64,000 bases of DNA from Hymenobacter sp. CRA2 (GTDB lineage Bacteria > Bacteroidota > Bacteroidia > Cytophagales > Hymenobacteraceae), in contig NZ_MVBC01000001.1 in NCBI RefSeq assembly GCF_002007105.1, forward strand, positions 620,001-684,000, written 5' to 3'. Both the position numbers and the translations under genes were made by a program. Positions 8,098-16,615 of this stretch are shown piece by piece (position 1 is the first letter of the stretch; every line of letters begins with the position of its first letter). The notes under the pieces are model-generated. The model was not told the DNA's origin, made no database searches, and saw nothing but the letters and a program-made list of their open reading frames with translations.

Positions 8098-8910
8098 ATG
8101 ATGACGCGTCACCATTGGGTTCGACCGGTGCTGGCAGCACTGCTGGCCGCCACCGGCTGCCGGCCCGACTCCCCTACCACTGATACCCCGGCCGCGGCTC
8201 ATACGCCCACGCCAGCTGCCTCGGCTACGGAAAACCAGCCCGCCGCGGCTGCCACGGATACGTTCCAACTACCCGACGGCCAAGTCATTGCGCTACGGCC
8301 CAGTTCGGCAGCGGTCTTCGAACGCTTAGCCGCTGCCGAAACCTTACCGCCGGACCTCGACGCCGAATCCCGCGACCAAAACCTGACCGCTACCCAGGGC
8401 CGGGTGCGCCGCGACGGCCTCGACCTGCTGCTTCAGCCCGCCCAAGGACCGGTCGTACGGCTGCATTCGACGCCTCCGGCCGAGTTTACGCTCGAGAACG
8501 GCGACGCTGTGCGCTACGTGTACTGGGGCAGCCTGCCGCAGGCCCACCAGTGGGTGGTGCAGGCCTGGTTCTGGGAATCGTCGGCGGTGATGCTGGTAGA
8601 CCAGCGCACCGGGCGTCAGCTGGAAGTAGCCGGCCGCCCCGCCGCCTCGCCCGATGGCCGCTACGTGCTCAGTACCAGCCCCGGCCTGGGCGGCGGCGAC
8701 CAGGTGAACAGCCTCAGCCTGGTGCAGATCGAAGCAGCCGGCCCGCGCCTGCTCTGGCAGCGGGAACCCGAAGCCTGGGCTCCCGAACGGGCCCGCTGGG
8801 CCGGCTCCGGCCGGGCGCTGCTCCGGATCAGCCGCGTCGACTCGGCCGGTCAGCTGCCCGAGCCACCTGCGCCCGCGTATGTCGAGCTGGCCTTGCCGGC
8901 CGCGCCCTGA
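8098..8910 (+). CDS. Lipoprotein, paralogue of the protein at 5604-6401
   Basis: The 270-residue product has a signal peptide with lipobox LLAATGC (Cys about 21), then a Pro/Thr/Ala-rich spacer to about residue 60. The folded part contains YVYWGSLPQAHQW, AVMLVDQRTGRQ and SPDGRYVLSTSP, shared in order with the minus-strand gene at 5604-6401. A role in sensing or scaffolding at the membrane is possible but not supported by any known domain. A second ATG directly follows the first. Its stop is 25 bp from the convergent MIP channel gene. Confidence 0.78.
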   Translation: MMTRHHWVRPVLAALLAATGCRPDSPTTDTPAAAHTPTPAASATENQPAAAATDTFQLPDGQVIALRPSSAAVFERLAAAETLPPDLDAESRDQNLTATQGRVRRDGLDLLLQPAQGPVVRLHSTPPAEFTLENGDAVRYVYWGSLPQAHQWVVQAWFWESSAVMLVDQRTGRQLEVAGRPAASPDGRYVLSTSPGLGGGDQVNSLSLVQIEAAGPRLLWQREPEAWAPERARWAGSGRALLRISRVDSAGQLPEPPAPAYVELALPAAP

Positions 8911-8935
8911 TCTTCGGGGGCGCATCGGTGCCATG

Positions 8936-9616
8936 CTACTCTGCAGGAGGCGTTTGCGGCGCCGCGCGCAGCTCCAGCAGCCGATCGGTGACGACGGCCA
9001 AAAGCACTCCGGCCACTGGGGCCGCCACGTACACCCAGGCCGAGGTCAGCTGGCCGCTCAGCACGGCCGGAGCCAGGGAGCGGGCAGGGTTCATGGAGGC
9101 CCCGCTCAGGGGGCCGGCCACCAGTGCCTCCAGCGCCACCGTGGCGCTGATGGTGAGGCCCACCAGCAGGCCCTGCTCGTAGTAGCTCGACGTAACGCGC
9201 AGAATCACCAGCATCAGCCAGAAGGTGAGAAACAACTCGATGGCAAAGGCTTGCGCGGCCCCGTGCGCCGGCAGGGTGGCCCCAAGCGCGGAGCCGGGCA
9301 TGGCCACCAGCTTTACCAGGGCGCTGCCGATAAAAGCTCCGGCCAGCTGCGCTGCCACGTAGGGCAGCACGCGCCGGCCCGGAAAGCGCCCGGCCGCCCA
9401 GAAGCCTAGCGTCACGGCGGGGTTGATGTGCGCCCCGCTGACGTGGCCCAGCCCCTGAATCAGCACCAGTACCACCAGCCCGAACGCGGCCGCTATGCCA
9501 CCGTGCCCGATGGCGTGGGTTTGCTCGTCGACTACTACGGCTCCTGTTCCAAAAATCATCAGCACCGCCGTGCCCAGCACCTCGGCCAGCAGGCAATGAC
9601 GCAGCGCCGTTCTCAT
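8936..9616 (-). CDS. MIP-family channel (aquaporin/aquaglyceroporin), probably AqpS-like
   Basis: The 226-residue product has six hydrophobic segments and both NPA boxes: HINPAV (Asn 65) and MNPARS (Asn 176, with the selectivity-filter Arg 179). Length and layout match bacterial MIP channels. It sits 153 bp downstream of arsS on the same strand, within a group of arsenic genes. MIP channels in ars operons (AqpS) let arsenite or methylated arsenicals cross the inner membrane; assigning that substrate here is inference from position. It could also be a general water or glycerol channel. Confidence 0.9.
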   Translation of the reverse strand: MRTALRHCLLAEVLGTAVLMIFGTGAVVVDEQTHAIGHGGIAAAFGLVVLVLIQGLGHVSGAHINPAVTLGFWAAGRFPGRRVLPYVAAQLAGAFIGSALVKLVAMPGSALGATLPAHGAAQAFAIELFLTFWLMLVILRVTSSYYEQGLLVGLTISATVALEALVAGPLSGASMNPARSLAPAVLSGQLTSAWVYVAAPVAGVLLAVVTDRLLELRAAPQTPPAE

Positions 9617-9769
9617 GCAGCCGACGCGGGGCTATCGGCCAATACCAAAACGGTCACGCTGACACGGGGCAAGCAGATGGACATAGGCAATAAGTAGAAG
9701 CCCCGCGACGAGCGGCGCCAATCAGCTGCAATATGAAACGGAAAGCGACGAGTCAGTGACCCGCTCTGG

Positions 9770-10816
<1,047 letters not shown>

Positions 10817-11066
10817 AGCGTTGCTGGTGACAGCCGCGCGGGTTGCGCCTGCCGTCGAATTATTTGCTGAGCTCCTGAGTCTGACTTATCACCGGCACCG
10901 GTGCCCAGTGCAGAAACAAATTAGAGGCGAAAAAGTAGCTACGAAAAGGTCCGTCAAGCAGATTGTTATTCGGGCTGGTATAAATCGTCACCAATCAGGC
11001 AGAATGCCCGGCGGGCAATCTTGTCCGCTCCACACGCCCGTATATGCGGGCTCAATCGTACCGCTT
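10817..11066. other. Divergent intergenic region between arsS and the DUF547-arsM genes
   Basis: This 250-bp region must hold the promoters for both directions. No exact TAnnTTTG box and no ArsR-type dyad could be identified by eye, and no ArsR gene lies in the window. Confidence 0.5.
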
Positions 11067-11849
11067 ATGCGCAAAATCCTGCTGACCGTGCTGCTGACCG
11101 GCGCCGTAGGCGCATCCCTTACCTCTTTTGTGGCCCCTGCGCCCGGTCCCGCGCGGACGGTAGTCGCATCCCCCGTCGACCACTCGGCCTACGAGCGGCT
11201 GCTGAAGAAATACGTGAACGACAAGGGCCTGGTCAACTACAAAGCGTGGAAAAATGACCAGAAAGAGCTGAACCAGTACCTGGAGCAGCTGAGCAAGAAC
11301 CCGCCGGCAGCCAGCTGGAGCAAGGCCGAGCAGATGGCCTACTGGATCAACGCCTACAACGCCTACACCATCCGGCTCATCCTCGACCACTACCCCGTCG
11401 GGAGCATCAAGGATATCGGCTCCAAGATTCAGATTCCGCTCGTGACCACGCCCTGGGCGGCGGAGTTCTTCAGCATCGGCGGGCAGAAGATGAGCCTCGA
11501 CGACATCGAGCACAACCGGCTGCGCAAGCAGTACGACGACCCGCGCGTGCACTTTGCGCTGGTGTGCGCCTCCATTTCCTGCCCGCGCCTGCGCCGCGAG
11601 GCCTACACCCCCGCCCAGCTCGACCGGCAGCTCGACGAGCAGGGCCGGGACTTTTTGAACAACCCGGCCAAAAACAAGGTTGGCAAGTCGGAAGCCCAGC
11701 TCTCCAAGTACTTCGACTGGTACAAAGGCGACTGGACCGGTAACGGGCAATCGGTGGCGAAGTGGGTAAACCGCTACTCCGCCACCAAGATGAGCGCCGA
11801 CGCCAAGGTCAGCTACCTCGACTACAACTGGAACCTCAACGCGCAATAA
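11067..11849 (+). CDS. DUF547 domain protein of the arsenosugar cluster
   Basis: The 260-residue product starts with a signal peptide (RKILLTVLLTGAVGASLTSF). DUF547 features follow: YVNDKGLVNYKAW, MAYWINAYNAYTIRLIL, and HFALVCASISCPRLRREAYTP with its conserved cysteines. DUF547 proteins are exported, of unproven chemistry, and frequently found next to arsS/arsM in Bacteroidota and other phyla. It precedes arsM by 19 bp and is surely in its operon. The long open frame reaching back to 10524 is not used; 11067 begins the signal peptide. Confidence 0.88.
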   Translation: MRKILLTVLLTGAVGASLTSFVAPAPGPARTVVASPVDHSAYERLLKKYVNDKGLVNYKAWKNDQKELNQYLEQLSKNPPAASWSKAEQMAYWINAYNAYTIRLILDHYPVGSIKDIGSKIQIPLVTTPWAAEFFSIGGQKMSLDDIEHNRLRKQYDDPRVHFALVCASISCPRLRREAYTPAQLDRQLDEQGRDFLNNPAKNKVGKSEAQLSKYFDWYKGDWTGNGQSVAKWVNRYSATKMSADAKVSYLDYNWNLNAQ

Positions 11850-11868
11850 GCCGCCTTCCTCCCACCGC

Positions 11869-12837
11869 ATGAGCTACCTAGATACCACCGCCGACGTGTA
11901 CCGCCAGGCGGCGCAAGAGCCCCAGGTGGGCCTGTGCTGCACCACCAATCCGGTGTGGCAGCTGCCCGGCCTGAGCATCCCGCAGCGCATGCTCTCGATG
12001 AACTACGGCTGCGGCAGCACCGTGAATCCGCGCGACCTGACGGGCAGCCCCACCGTGCTCTACGTGGGCGTGGGCGGCGGCATGGAGCTGCTGCAGTTTG
12101 CCTACTTCAGCCGCCGGCCCGGGGCCGTTATCGGGGTGGATGTGGTGCCCGAAATGCTGGAGGCCTCGCGCCAGAACATGCGCACGGCCGAAGCGCAGAA
12201 CGAGTGGTTCCGCAGCGAGTTCATCGACCTGCGCGCCGGCGACGCCCTGCACCTACCCGTGGCGGATGCCAGTGTGGACGTGGCCGCCCAGAACTGCCTG
12301 TTCAACATCTTTAAGCTCGACGACCTGCGCCGCGCTCTGCAGGAAACCTACCGCGTGCTCAAGCCCCACGGCCGCCTCGTGATGTCGGACCCGACCTGCG
12401 AGCAGCCCATGAGCGAGGAGCTGCGCGCCGACGAGCGGCTGCGCGCCCTGTGCCTCACCGGCTCCCTGCCCCTGCAGCAATACCTCGACCTGATTACCTC
12501 TGTGGGCTTCGGCACGGTGGAAGTACGGGCCAAGCGCGCCTACCGCGTGCTTTCGCCCCGGCACTACGCCACCGACGAGCTGATTTACATCGAGAGCGTG
12601 GAGGTGTGCGCCATCAAGGACCCCATGCACGCCGATGGCCCCTGCATTTTCACCGGCCGCACGGCTATCTATTACGGCGGCGAGGAGTACTTCGACGACC
12701 AGAAAGGCCACGTGCTTCTGCAGAATCAGCCCCTGGCCGTGTGCGACAAAACTGCCGGCGCCCTCCTCTCCCTCGGCCGCGACGACATCTTCGTGTCACC
12801 TTCGACTTACCACTACGACGGCGGCGGCTGTTGCTAG
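11869..12837 (+). CDS. arsM: Arsenite S-adenosylmethionine methyltransferase ArsM (arsenosugar type)
   Basis: The 322-residue product has a class I SAM methyltransferase core (VLYVGVGGGMELLQ, then GVDVVPEMLE) and the cysteines expected for As(III) binding: CC at 23-24, C48 in NYGCGS, and a Cys-Cys C-terminus (GGGCC). The length and start (SYLDTTADVYRQAA) match the arsenosugar-linked ArsM branch rather than the shorter volatilising type. It methylates arsenite to mono- and dimethyl species that ArsS then uses. It follows the DUF547 gene directly; the truncated acetyltransferase remnant begins at its stop codon. Confidence 0.93.
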   Translation: MSYLDTTADVYRQAAQEPQVGLCCTTNPVWQLPGLSIPQRMLSMNYGCGSTVNPRDLTGSPTVLYVGVGGGMELLQFAYFSRRPGAVIGVDVVPEMLEASRQNMRTAEAQNEWFRSEFIDLRAGDALHLPVADASVDVAAQNCLFNIFKLDDLRRALQETYRVLKPHGRLVMSDPTCEQPMSEELRADERLRALCLTGSLPLQQYLDLITSVGFGTVEVRAKRAYRVLSPRHYATDELIYIESVEVCAIKDPMHADGPCIFTGRTAIYYGGEEYFDDQKGHVLLQNQPLAVCDKTAGALLSLGRDDIFVSPSTYHYDGGGCC

Positions 12838-13259
12838 TTGCGGCTTGCTCCTGCTTTTGGGCGCCCAGCTGGGGGGAATGGAACCGGAGTCACCTGCCCC
12901 ACTGCCGCTTCGTAGCCCTTGACGGGGCCGGCCAAGTGCTGGGCTGGGCGGCTTTGTCGCCCGTGTCGAGCCGCTGCGTGTACGGCGGCGTGGCCGAGGT
13001 AAGCGTGTATGTGTCCCCTGATGCCCAGGGCCGGGGCGTGGGCCGGCAACTGCTGGCCGCACTGATCAGCGAGTCGGAACAACACGGCATGTGGACACTG
13101 CAGGCAGGCATCTTTCCCGAAAACACGACCAGTGTGCGCCTGCACGAAGGCGCGGGCTTTCGGCAAGTTGGGCGGCGGGAGCGAATCGGGAAGATGGGTA
13201 ACCAGTGGCGCGACACCCTGCTGCTGGAGCGCCGCAGCAGCGCAGTCGGCATCGACTAG
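12831..13259 (+). pseudogene. ArsN-like GNAT N-acetyltransferase lacking its N-terminal part
   Basis: From about 12864 the frame reads PSWGEWNRSHLPHCRF, GWAALSPVS, VAEVSVYV, QGRGVG (the acetyl-CoA loop), LQAGIFPENTTS and a WRDTLLLERRS tail, closely following the ArsN/phosphinothricin-type acetyltransferase layout through to its normal C-terminus. Family members have about 35-40 further residues in front (strand 1 and helix 1). Here the homology abuts the arsM stop codon, and upstream the frame only runs antisense-like through arsM. No ATG precedes the conserved part; an in-frame TTG at 12831 is the only nearby start. The likely cause is a deletion that removed the gene start. ArsN detoxifies arsinothricin or related glutamate analogues, but activity here is doubtful. 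Confidence 0.7.
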
Positions 13260-13316
13260 CATACTATTTCTCAGCTGGCGGGCTAGCTTCGTTCGGTTGC
13301 CGCATCTACCATTCGC

Positions 13317-14366
13317 ATGCAAAGTCCTCGTTTCGTTGACGTCCTAGTTATTGGGGCCGGGCAGAGCGGCCTGGCCGTCGGCTACTTCCTGCGCCGTAGC
13401 GGCTTGTCCTTCGTACTGCTCGATGCCCAACCCGCGCCCGGCGGCGCCTGGCAGCACGCCTGGGATTCGCTCCGGCTGTTCTCGCCCGCCGATGCCAGCT
13501 CGCTGCCCGGGTGGCTGATGCCCCGGCCTGCCGACGATACCTACCCCAAGCGCGACGCGGTAGTGGACTACCTGCGGCAGTACGAGCAACGCTACGCCCT
13601 GCCCATCGAGCGGCCGGTGCGGGTGGCTGAGGTGCATACTTCAGCCGATAACACCTTTATTGTCAGCACCGACCGCGGAGAGTGGCAGGCCCAGGCCGTG
13701 GTCAGCGCCACGGGCACCTGGAGCCAGCCGTTCCTGCCGGCGTATCCAGGCCAAGCCGATTTCACCGGCCGGCAGCTGCACTCGGCGGAGTACCGCAGCG
13801 CGGAGGCGTTGGCCGGGCAGCAGGTGCTCATTGTGGGCGGCAGCAACTCCGGCGCGCAGATTCTGGCCGATGTATCGCGGGTGGCCCGCACGACGTGGGT
13901 GACGGAGCAGGAGCCGCGCTTTCTGCCCGACGACGTAGATGGCCGGGTGCTCTTTGCCCAGGCCACGCAGCGCTACCAGGCCGGCTACACCGCGCCGGCC
14001 GCTTCGCTGGGCGACATCGTGATGGTCGACAGCGTGAAAGAGGCCCGCAGCCGCGGCGTCCTAAGCAGCGTGCGGCCGTTTGAACGCTTTACGCCTGCCG
14101 GGGTGCGCTGGCCCGCTGGGCAGGAGCAGGCCGTGGATACGGTCATCTGGTGCACCGGCTTCCGGCCCGCGCTCAGTCACCTGCGGCCACTCGGTGTGGT
14201 GCAGCCCGATGGCCGCGTGACCACCGAAGGCACCCGGGCCACTGCCGTGCCGGGCTTGTGGCTGGTCGGCTACGGCAGCTGGACGGGCTTTGCGTCGGCT
14301 ACCCTGATTGGCGTGGGCCGCTCGGCGAAGAGCACGGTGGCCGAAATTCAGGCGTATTTCCAGTAA
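13317..14366 (+). CDS. ArsO-like NAD(P)-dependent flavin monooxygenase
   Basis: The 349-residue product has the FAD dinucleotide fold at its start ([21 protein letters not shown]), a second nucleotide-binding fold in the middle ([17 protein letters not shown]), and the late WCTGFRP and [17 protein letters not shown] motifs of single-component flavin monooxygenases. It follows the ArsN remnant by 57 bp in the same direction. ArsO-family members are common in ars operons and oxidise organoarsenical or related substrates, though their exact reaction is uncertain. It closes the arsenic cluster before the Kdp regulator. Confidence 0.85.
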   Translation: MQSPRFVDVLVIGAGQSGLAVGYFLRRSGLSFVLLDAQPAPGGAWQHAWDSLRLFSPADASSLPGWLMPRPADDTYPKRDAVVDYLRQYEQRYALPIERPVRVAEVHTSADNTFIVSTDRGEWQAQAVVSATGTWSQPFLPAYPGQADFTGRQLHSAEYRSAEALAGQQVLIVGGSNSGAQILADVSRVARTTWVTEQEPRFLPDDVDGRVLFAQATQRYQAGYTAPAASLGDIVMVDSVKEARSRGVLSSVRPFERFTPAGVRWPAGQEQAVDTVIWCTGFRPALSHLRPLGVVQPDGRVTTEGTRATAVPGLWLVGYGSWTGFASATLIGVGRSAKSTVAEIQAYFQ

Positions 14367-14419
14367 GTCAAATAGCACAGCACCTTGCACCAACTCCGGT
14401 AAGCAAGGCGGAAGAACCG

Positions 14420-14427
14420 TAGTTTTG
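14420..14427 (+). promoter_or_regulatory. -7 promoter element before the sigma-54-type response regulator
   Basis: TAGTTTTG fits TAnnTTTG and lies 42 bp upstream of the ATG at 14469. No clear -33 TTG is found at the usual spacing. Confidence 0.45.
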
Positions 14428-14468
14428 CGGGGCGCGGTTCCCTACCGTGCCGTTACCATCCCTGCCGA

Positions 14469-15827
14469 ATGTCTGCGGGCACAGTCCTGATTATCGACGA
14501 CGAAGCCGACCTGCGGCAGCTGCTGGCCCAGGTACTGGAGCTGGAAGACTACCACGTGCTGCAGGCCCCCGACGCCCGCCGCGGCCTGGCTTTGCTCCAG
14601 CAGCACGCCGACGAGGTGCTGGTGGTGCTGTCCGACGTGAAGCTGCCCGACGGGCACGGCGTGGAGTTGCTGCCACGCTACCAGGCCGCTGCCCCGCTGG
14701 CCGAAATCATCCTGCTAACCGCCTACGCCCGCATCCCCGACAGCGTGCAGGCCATGAAGCTGGGCGCCTTCGATTACCTGGCTAAAGGCGAGGCCGACGA
14801 GCAGATTGCGGTGGTGGTAGAACGCGCGGCCGAAAAGGCGCGGCTACAGCGGCGGGTGGCCGAACTGGAAAGCAAGGTGGGCGCCCAGTATTCCTTCGAA
14901 TCGATGATCGGTACCTCGAAGGCGCTGCGGGAAGCGCAGGAGTTGGCCCGGCAGGTAGCGCCCACCGATTCGACGGTGCTGCTGGAGGGACCGACCGGCG
15001 CCGGTAAGGAGCTGTTTGCCCAGGCCATTCACCAGGCCTCCGCGCGCCGCGGTAAGCCCTTTGTGGCGCTGAACTGTTCGGCATTTCCGAAGGATTTGCT
15101 CGAATCGGAGCTGTTCGGCTACAAGAAGGGCGCTTTCACCGGGGCCCTGACGGATAAGAAAGGTTTGCTGGCCGAAGCCCACGGTGGCACCTTGTTCCTG
15201 GACGAAATCGGGGAGCTGGAGCTGAACGTGCAGGCCAAGCTGCTGCGGGTGCTTGAAAGCCAGGTATTTATTCGCCTGGGCGACACTAAACCGACGCAGG
15301 TAAACGTGCGCATCGTGGCGGCGACTAACCGCAACCTGCGGCAGGAGGCCGACGCCGGCCACTTCCGCGCCGACCTTTACTACCGCCTCGCCGTGTTTGC
15401 CATTGCCGTGCCACCACTCAAAGAGCGCACGGCCGACATCGAGCCGCTGGCGGTGCATTTCCTGCGCTATTTCGCCGCCAAGCTGCGCAAGCGCCTGCCC
15501 GGTATCGGCCCAGAAGCTTTGCCGCTACTACAGCGCCACGACTGGCCCGGCAACGTGCGTGAACTGAAGAATGTGCTCGAGCGCGCCGCCATCCTCACCC
15601 CCGACGGGCTGCCCGTCGGGCCCGCGCAGCTGCCCGCCGAGCTACGCCTGCTGCCCGCGCCCGATGCCCCCGGCACCGACGCCACCGACCAGCGGCTAAG
15701 CGCGGTGGAAGCCCGCCACATCCTGCAGGTGCTGCAGCAGGCGGGCGGCAACAAGGCCGAAGCCGCCCGCCGCCTTGACATCGGCGTGGCTACGCTCTAC
15801 CGTAAGCTGCAGGAGTACGGCCTATAA
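14469..15827 (+). CDS. NtrC-family sigma-54-dependent response regulator (Kdp-linked)
   Basis: The 452-residue product has three domains. The receiver (1-120) has acidic residues D10-E12, phosphoacceptor D56 and K106. The AAA+ domain (about 145-380) has Walker A GPTGAGKE (174-181), the sigma-54 contact loop GAFTGA (221-226) and Walker B FLDEIGEL (243-250). A Fis-type helix-turn-helix (about 415-450) ends NKAEAARRLDIGVATLYRKL. It activates transcription from -24/-12 promoters after phosphorylation. It stands directly upstream of the kdp genes, where OmpR-family KdpE would be expected, so it probably drives kdp expression together with the kinase at 23754-25580. Confidence 0.95.
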   Translation: MSAGTVLIIDDEADLRQLLAQVLELEDYHVLQAPDARRGLALLQQHADEVLVVLSDVKLPDGHGVELLPRYQAAAPLAEIILLTAYARIPDSVQAMKLGAFDYLAKGEADEQIAVVVERAAEKARLQRRVAELESKVGAQYSFESMIGTSKALREAQELARQVAPTDSTVLLEGPTGAGKELFAQAIHQASARRGKPFVALNCSAFPKDLLESELFGYKKGAFTGALTDKKGLLAEAHGGTLFLDEIGELELNVQAKLLRVLESQVFIRLGDTKPTQVNVRIVAATNRNLRQEADAGHFRADLYYRLAVFAIAVPPLKERTADIEPLAVHFLRYFAAKLRKRLPGIGPEALPLLQRHDWPGNVRELKNVLERAAILTPDGLPVGPAQLPAELRLLPAPDAPGTDATDQRLSAVEARHILQVLQQAGGNKAEAARRLDIGVATLYRKLQEYGL

Positions 15828-15849
15828 AGCCGCTCAATTCAATAATTCA

Positions 15850-15868
15850 GCCTATCAAATTGATAGGC
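15850..15868. promoter_or_regulatory. Perfect 19-bp palindrome, candidate enhancer site for the kdp regulator
   Basis: GCCTATCAA and TTGATAGGC flank a single A. It lies between the regulator stop and its terminator, about 107 bp upstream of the -24/-12 promoter candidate, a normal distance for an NtrC-type activator site. A role as part of the termination structure is the alternative. Confidence 0.45.
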
Positions 15869-15875
15869 CCGCTTC

Positions 15876-15912
15876 CGCGTCGCGCCGGCTCATCGGCGCG
15901 ACGCGTTTTTTT
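15876..15912 (+). terminator. Intrinsic terminator after the response regulator
   Basis: Perfect 12-bp arms CGCGTCGCGCCG and CGGCGCGACGCG with a 6-nt loop are followed by seven T. Confidence 0.9.
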
Positions 15913-15975
15913 ATTTCTGATTGACAGATAATTACGCCAACAATGAGCCATTTAAGCCGCTACCCGGCGCGGGAG

Positions 15976-15991
15976 TTGGCAGTGGCTGGGC
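15976..15991 (+). promoter_or_regulatory. Candidate sigma-54 (-24/-12) promoter for the kdp operon
   Basis: TTGGCAGTGGCTGGGC has GG and GC dinucleotides at the required 10-bp spacing and a TTGGCA-type -24 box, but a weak -12 box (GGGC in place of TTGC). It is 22 bp upstream of the first small ORF of the kdp locus. Confidence 0.35.
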
Positions 15992-16013
15992 GTACCATTT
16001 CACGGTCTGCCCC

Positions 16014-16112
16014 ATGATTCATCCTCTTGTCGACTTCGCCCTGTTGCTGCTGGCGGGTCTGGCGTGCTTCGGCCTGTTCTACCGCTCCCTCGATTGGTTT
16101 GAACGCCTCTAG
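16014..16112 (+). CDS. 32-residue single-pass membrane peptide before kdp
   Basis: The ORF encodes a hydrophobic peptide with one membrane span (about 6-24, VDFALLLLAGLACFGLFY) and ends SLDWFERL. It resembles KdpF in size, but a better KdpF candidate exists at 16517-16597, so this is a second small membrane protein in the same operon. It is 11 bp ahead of the 16124 gene. No named family is recognised. Confidence 0.5.
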   Translation: MIHPLVDFALLLLAGLACFGLFYRSLDWFERL

Positions 16113-16123
16113 CCCACCGCGCC

Positions 16124-16498
16124 ATGTTCGCCCTTCATACCTGCGACGACGTGCTGCGCGAAGTGCGCCAGAGCCTGCCCGAACTAGCCACCGAGCTGGA
16201 CGCGGCTGCGGCCGAAAACCGCTGCCGCCTGCACCACTTCTTCGAGTTCTTCGCCGGCTACACCTGCCGTTTCCTCGGCCCCGACCGCGCCAGCAGCCTG
16301 CGACTGCTCGACTGCTTCGCCCTGGCTAACCGGCTGTACACGCTCGGCAGTGCCAGCCTGCGCTGCGCCATCGAAGTCACCTACCTCTACGACCTGCACC
16401 TGGACCGCAACTCGGAGCTGATGCAGCGCGCCCGCCAACTGTTGCCACCCTCGCTGCTGGCCTGCCAGCGGCGCATGCAGTGCTCCATGCTGCCCTAA
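16124..16498 (+). CDS. Conserved-looking cytoplasmic protein of the kdp operon
   Basis: The 124-residue product is helical in character, Leu/Arg/Ala-rich, with several Cys and His residues (CRLHHFFEFFAGYTCRF, LLDCFALANRLY, LRCAIEVTYLYDL). There is no signal peptide or membrane span. It lies between the 32-residue membrane peptide and kdpF on the same strand, with gaps of 11 and 18 bp, so co-expression with the potassium pump is likely. The family was not identified with confidence; a role in Kdp assembly or control is only a guess from position. Confidence 0.75.
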   Translation: MFALHTCDDVLREVRQSLPELATELDAAAAENRCRLHHFFEFFAGYTCRFLGPDRASSLRLLDCFALANRLYTLGSASLRCAIEVTYLYDLHLDRNSELMQRARQLLPPSLLACQRRMQCSMLP

Positions 16499-16516
16499 CC
16501 CCTCGCTCCGGCCCTC

Positions 16517-16597
16517 ATGATGACCGCCCTGTTCATCCTCTCCCTCGCCGCTTTCGGCTACCTCGGCTACGCGCTGCTGCGCCCCGAGAAGTTCTAA
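16517..16597 (+). CDS. kdpF: KdpF, small subunit of the Kdp potassium-transporting ATPase
   Basis: A 26-residue peptide (a second ATG follows the first) with one membrane span, ALFILSLAAFGYLGYALL, then RPEKF. The position 18 bp before kdpA, the length and the aromatic/small-residue pattern with a charged C-terminus match KdpF, which stabilises the KdpABC complex in the inner membrane. Confidence 0.8.
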   Translation: MMTALFILSLAAFGYLGYALLRPEKF

Positions 16598-16615
16598 CTC
16601 TCTGCGCTTTCCGTT

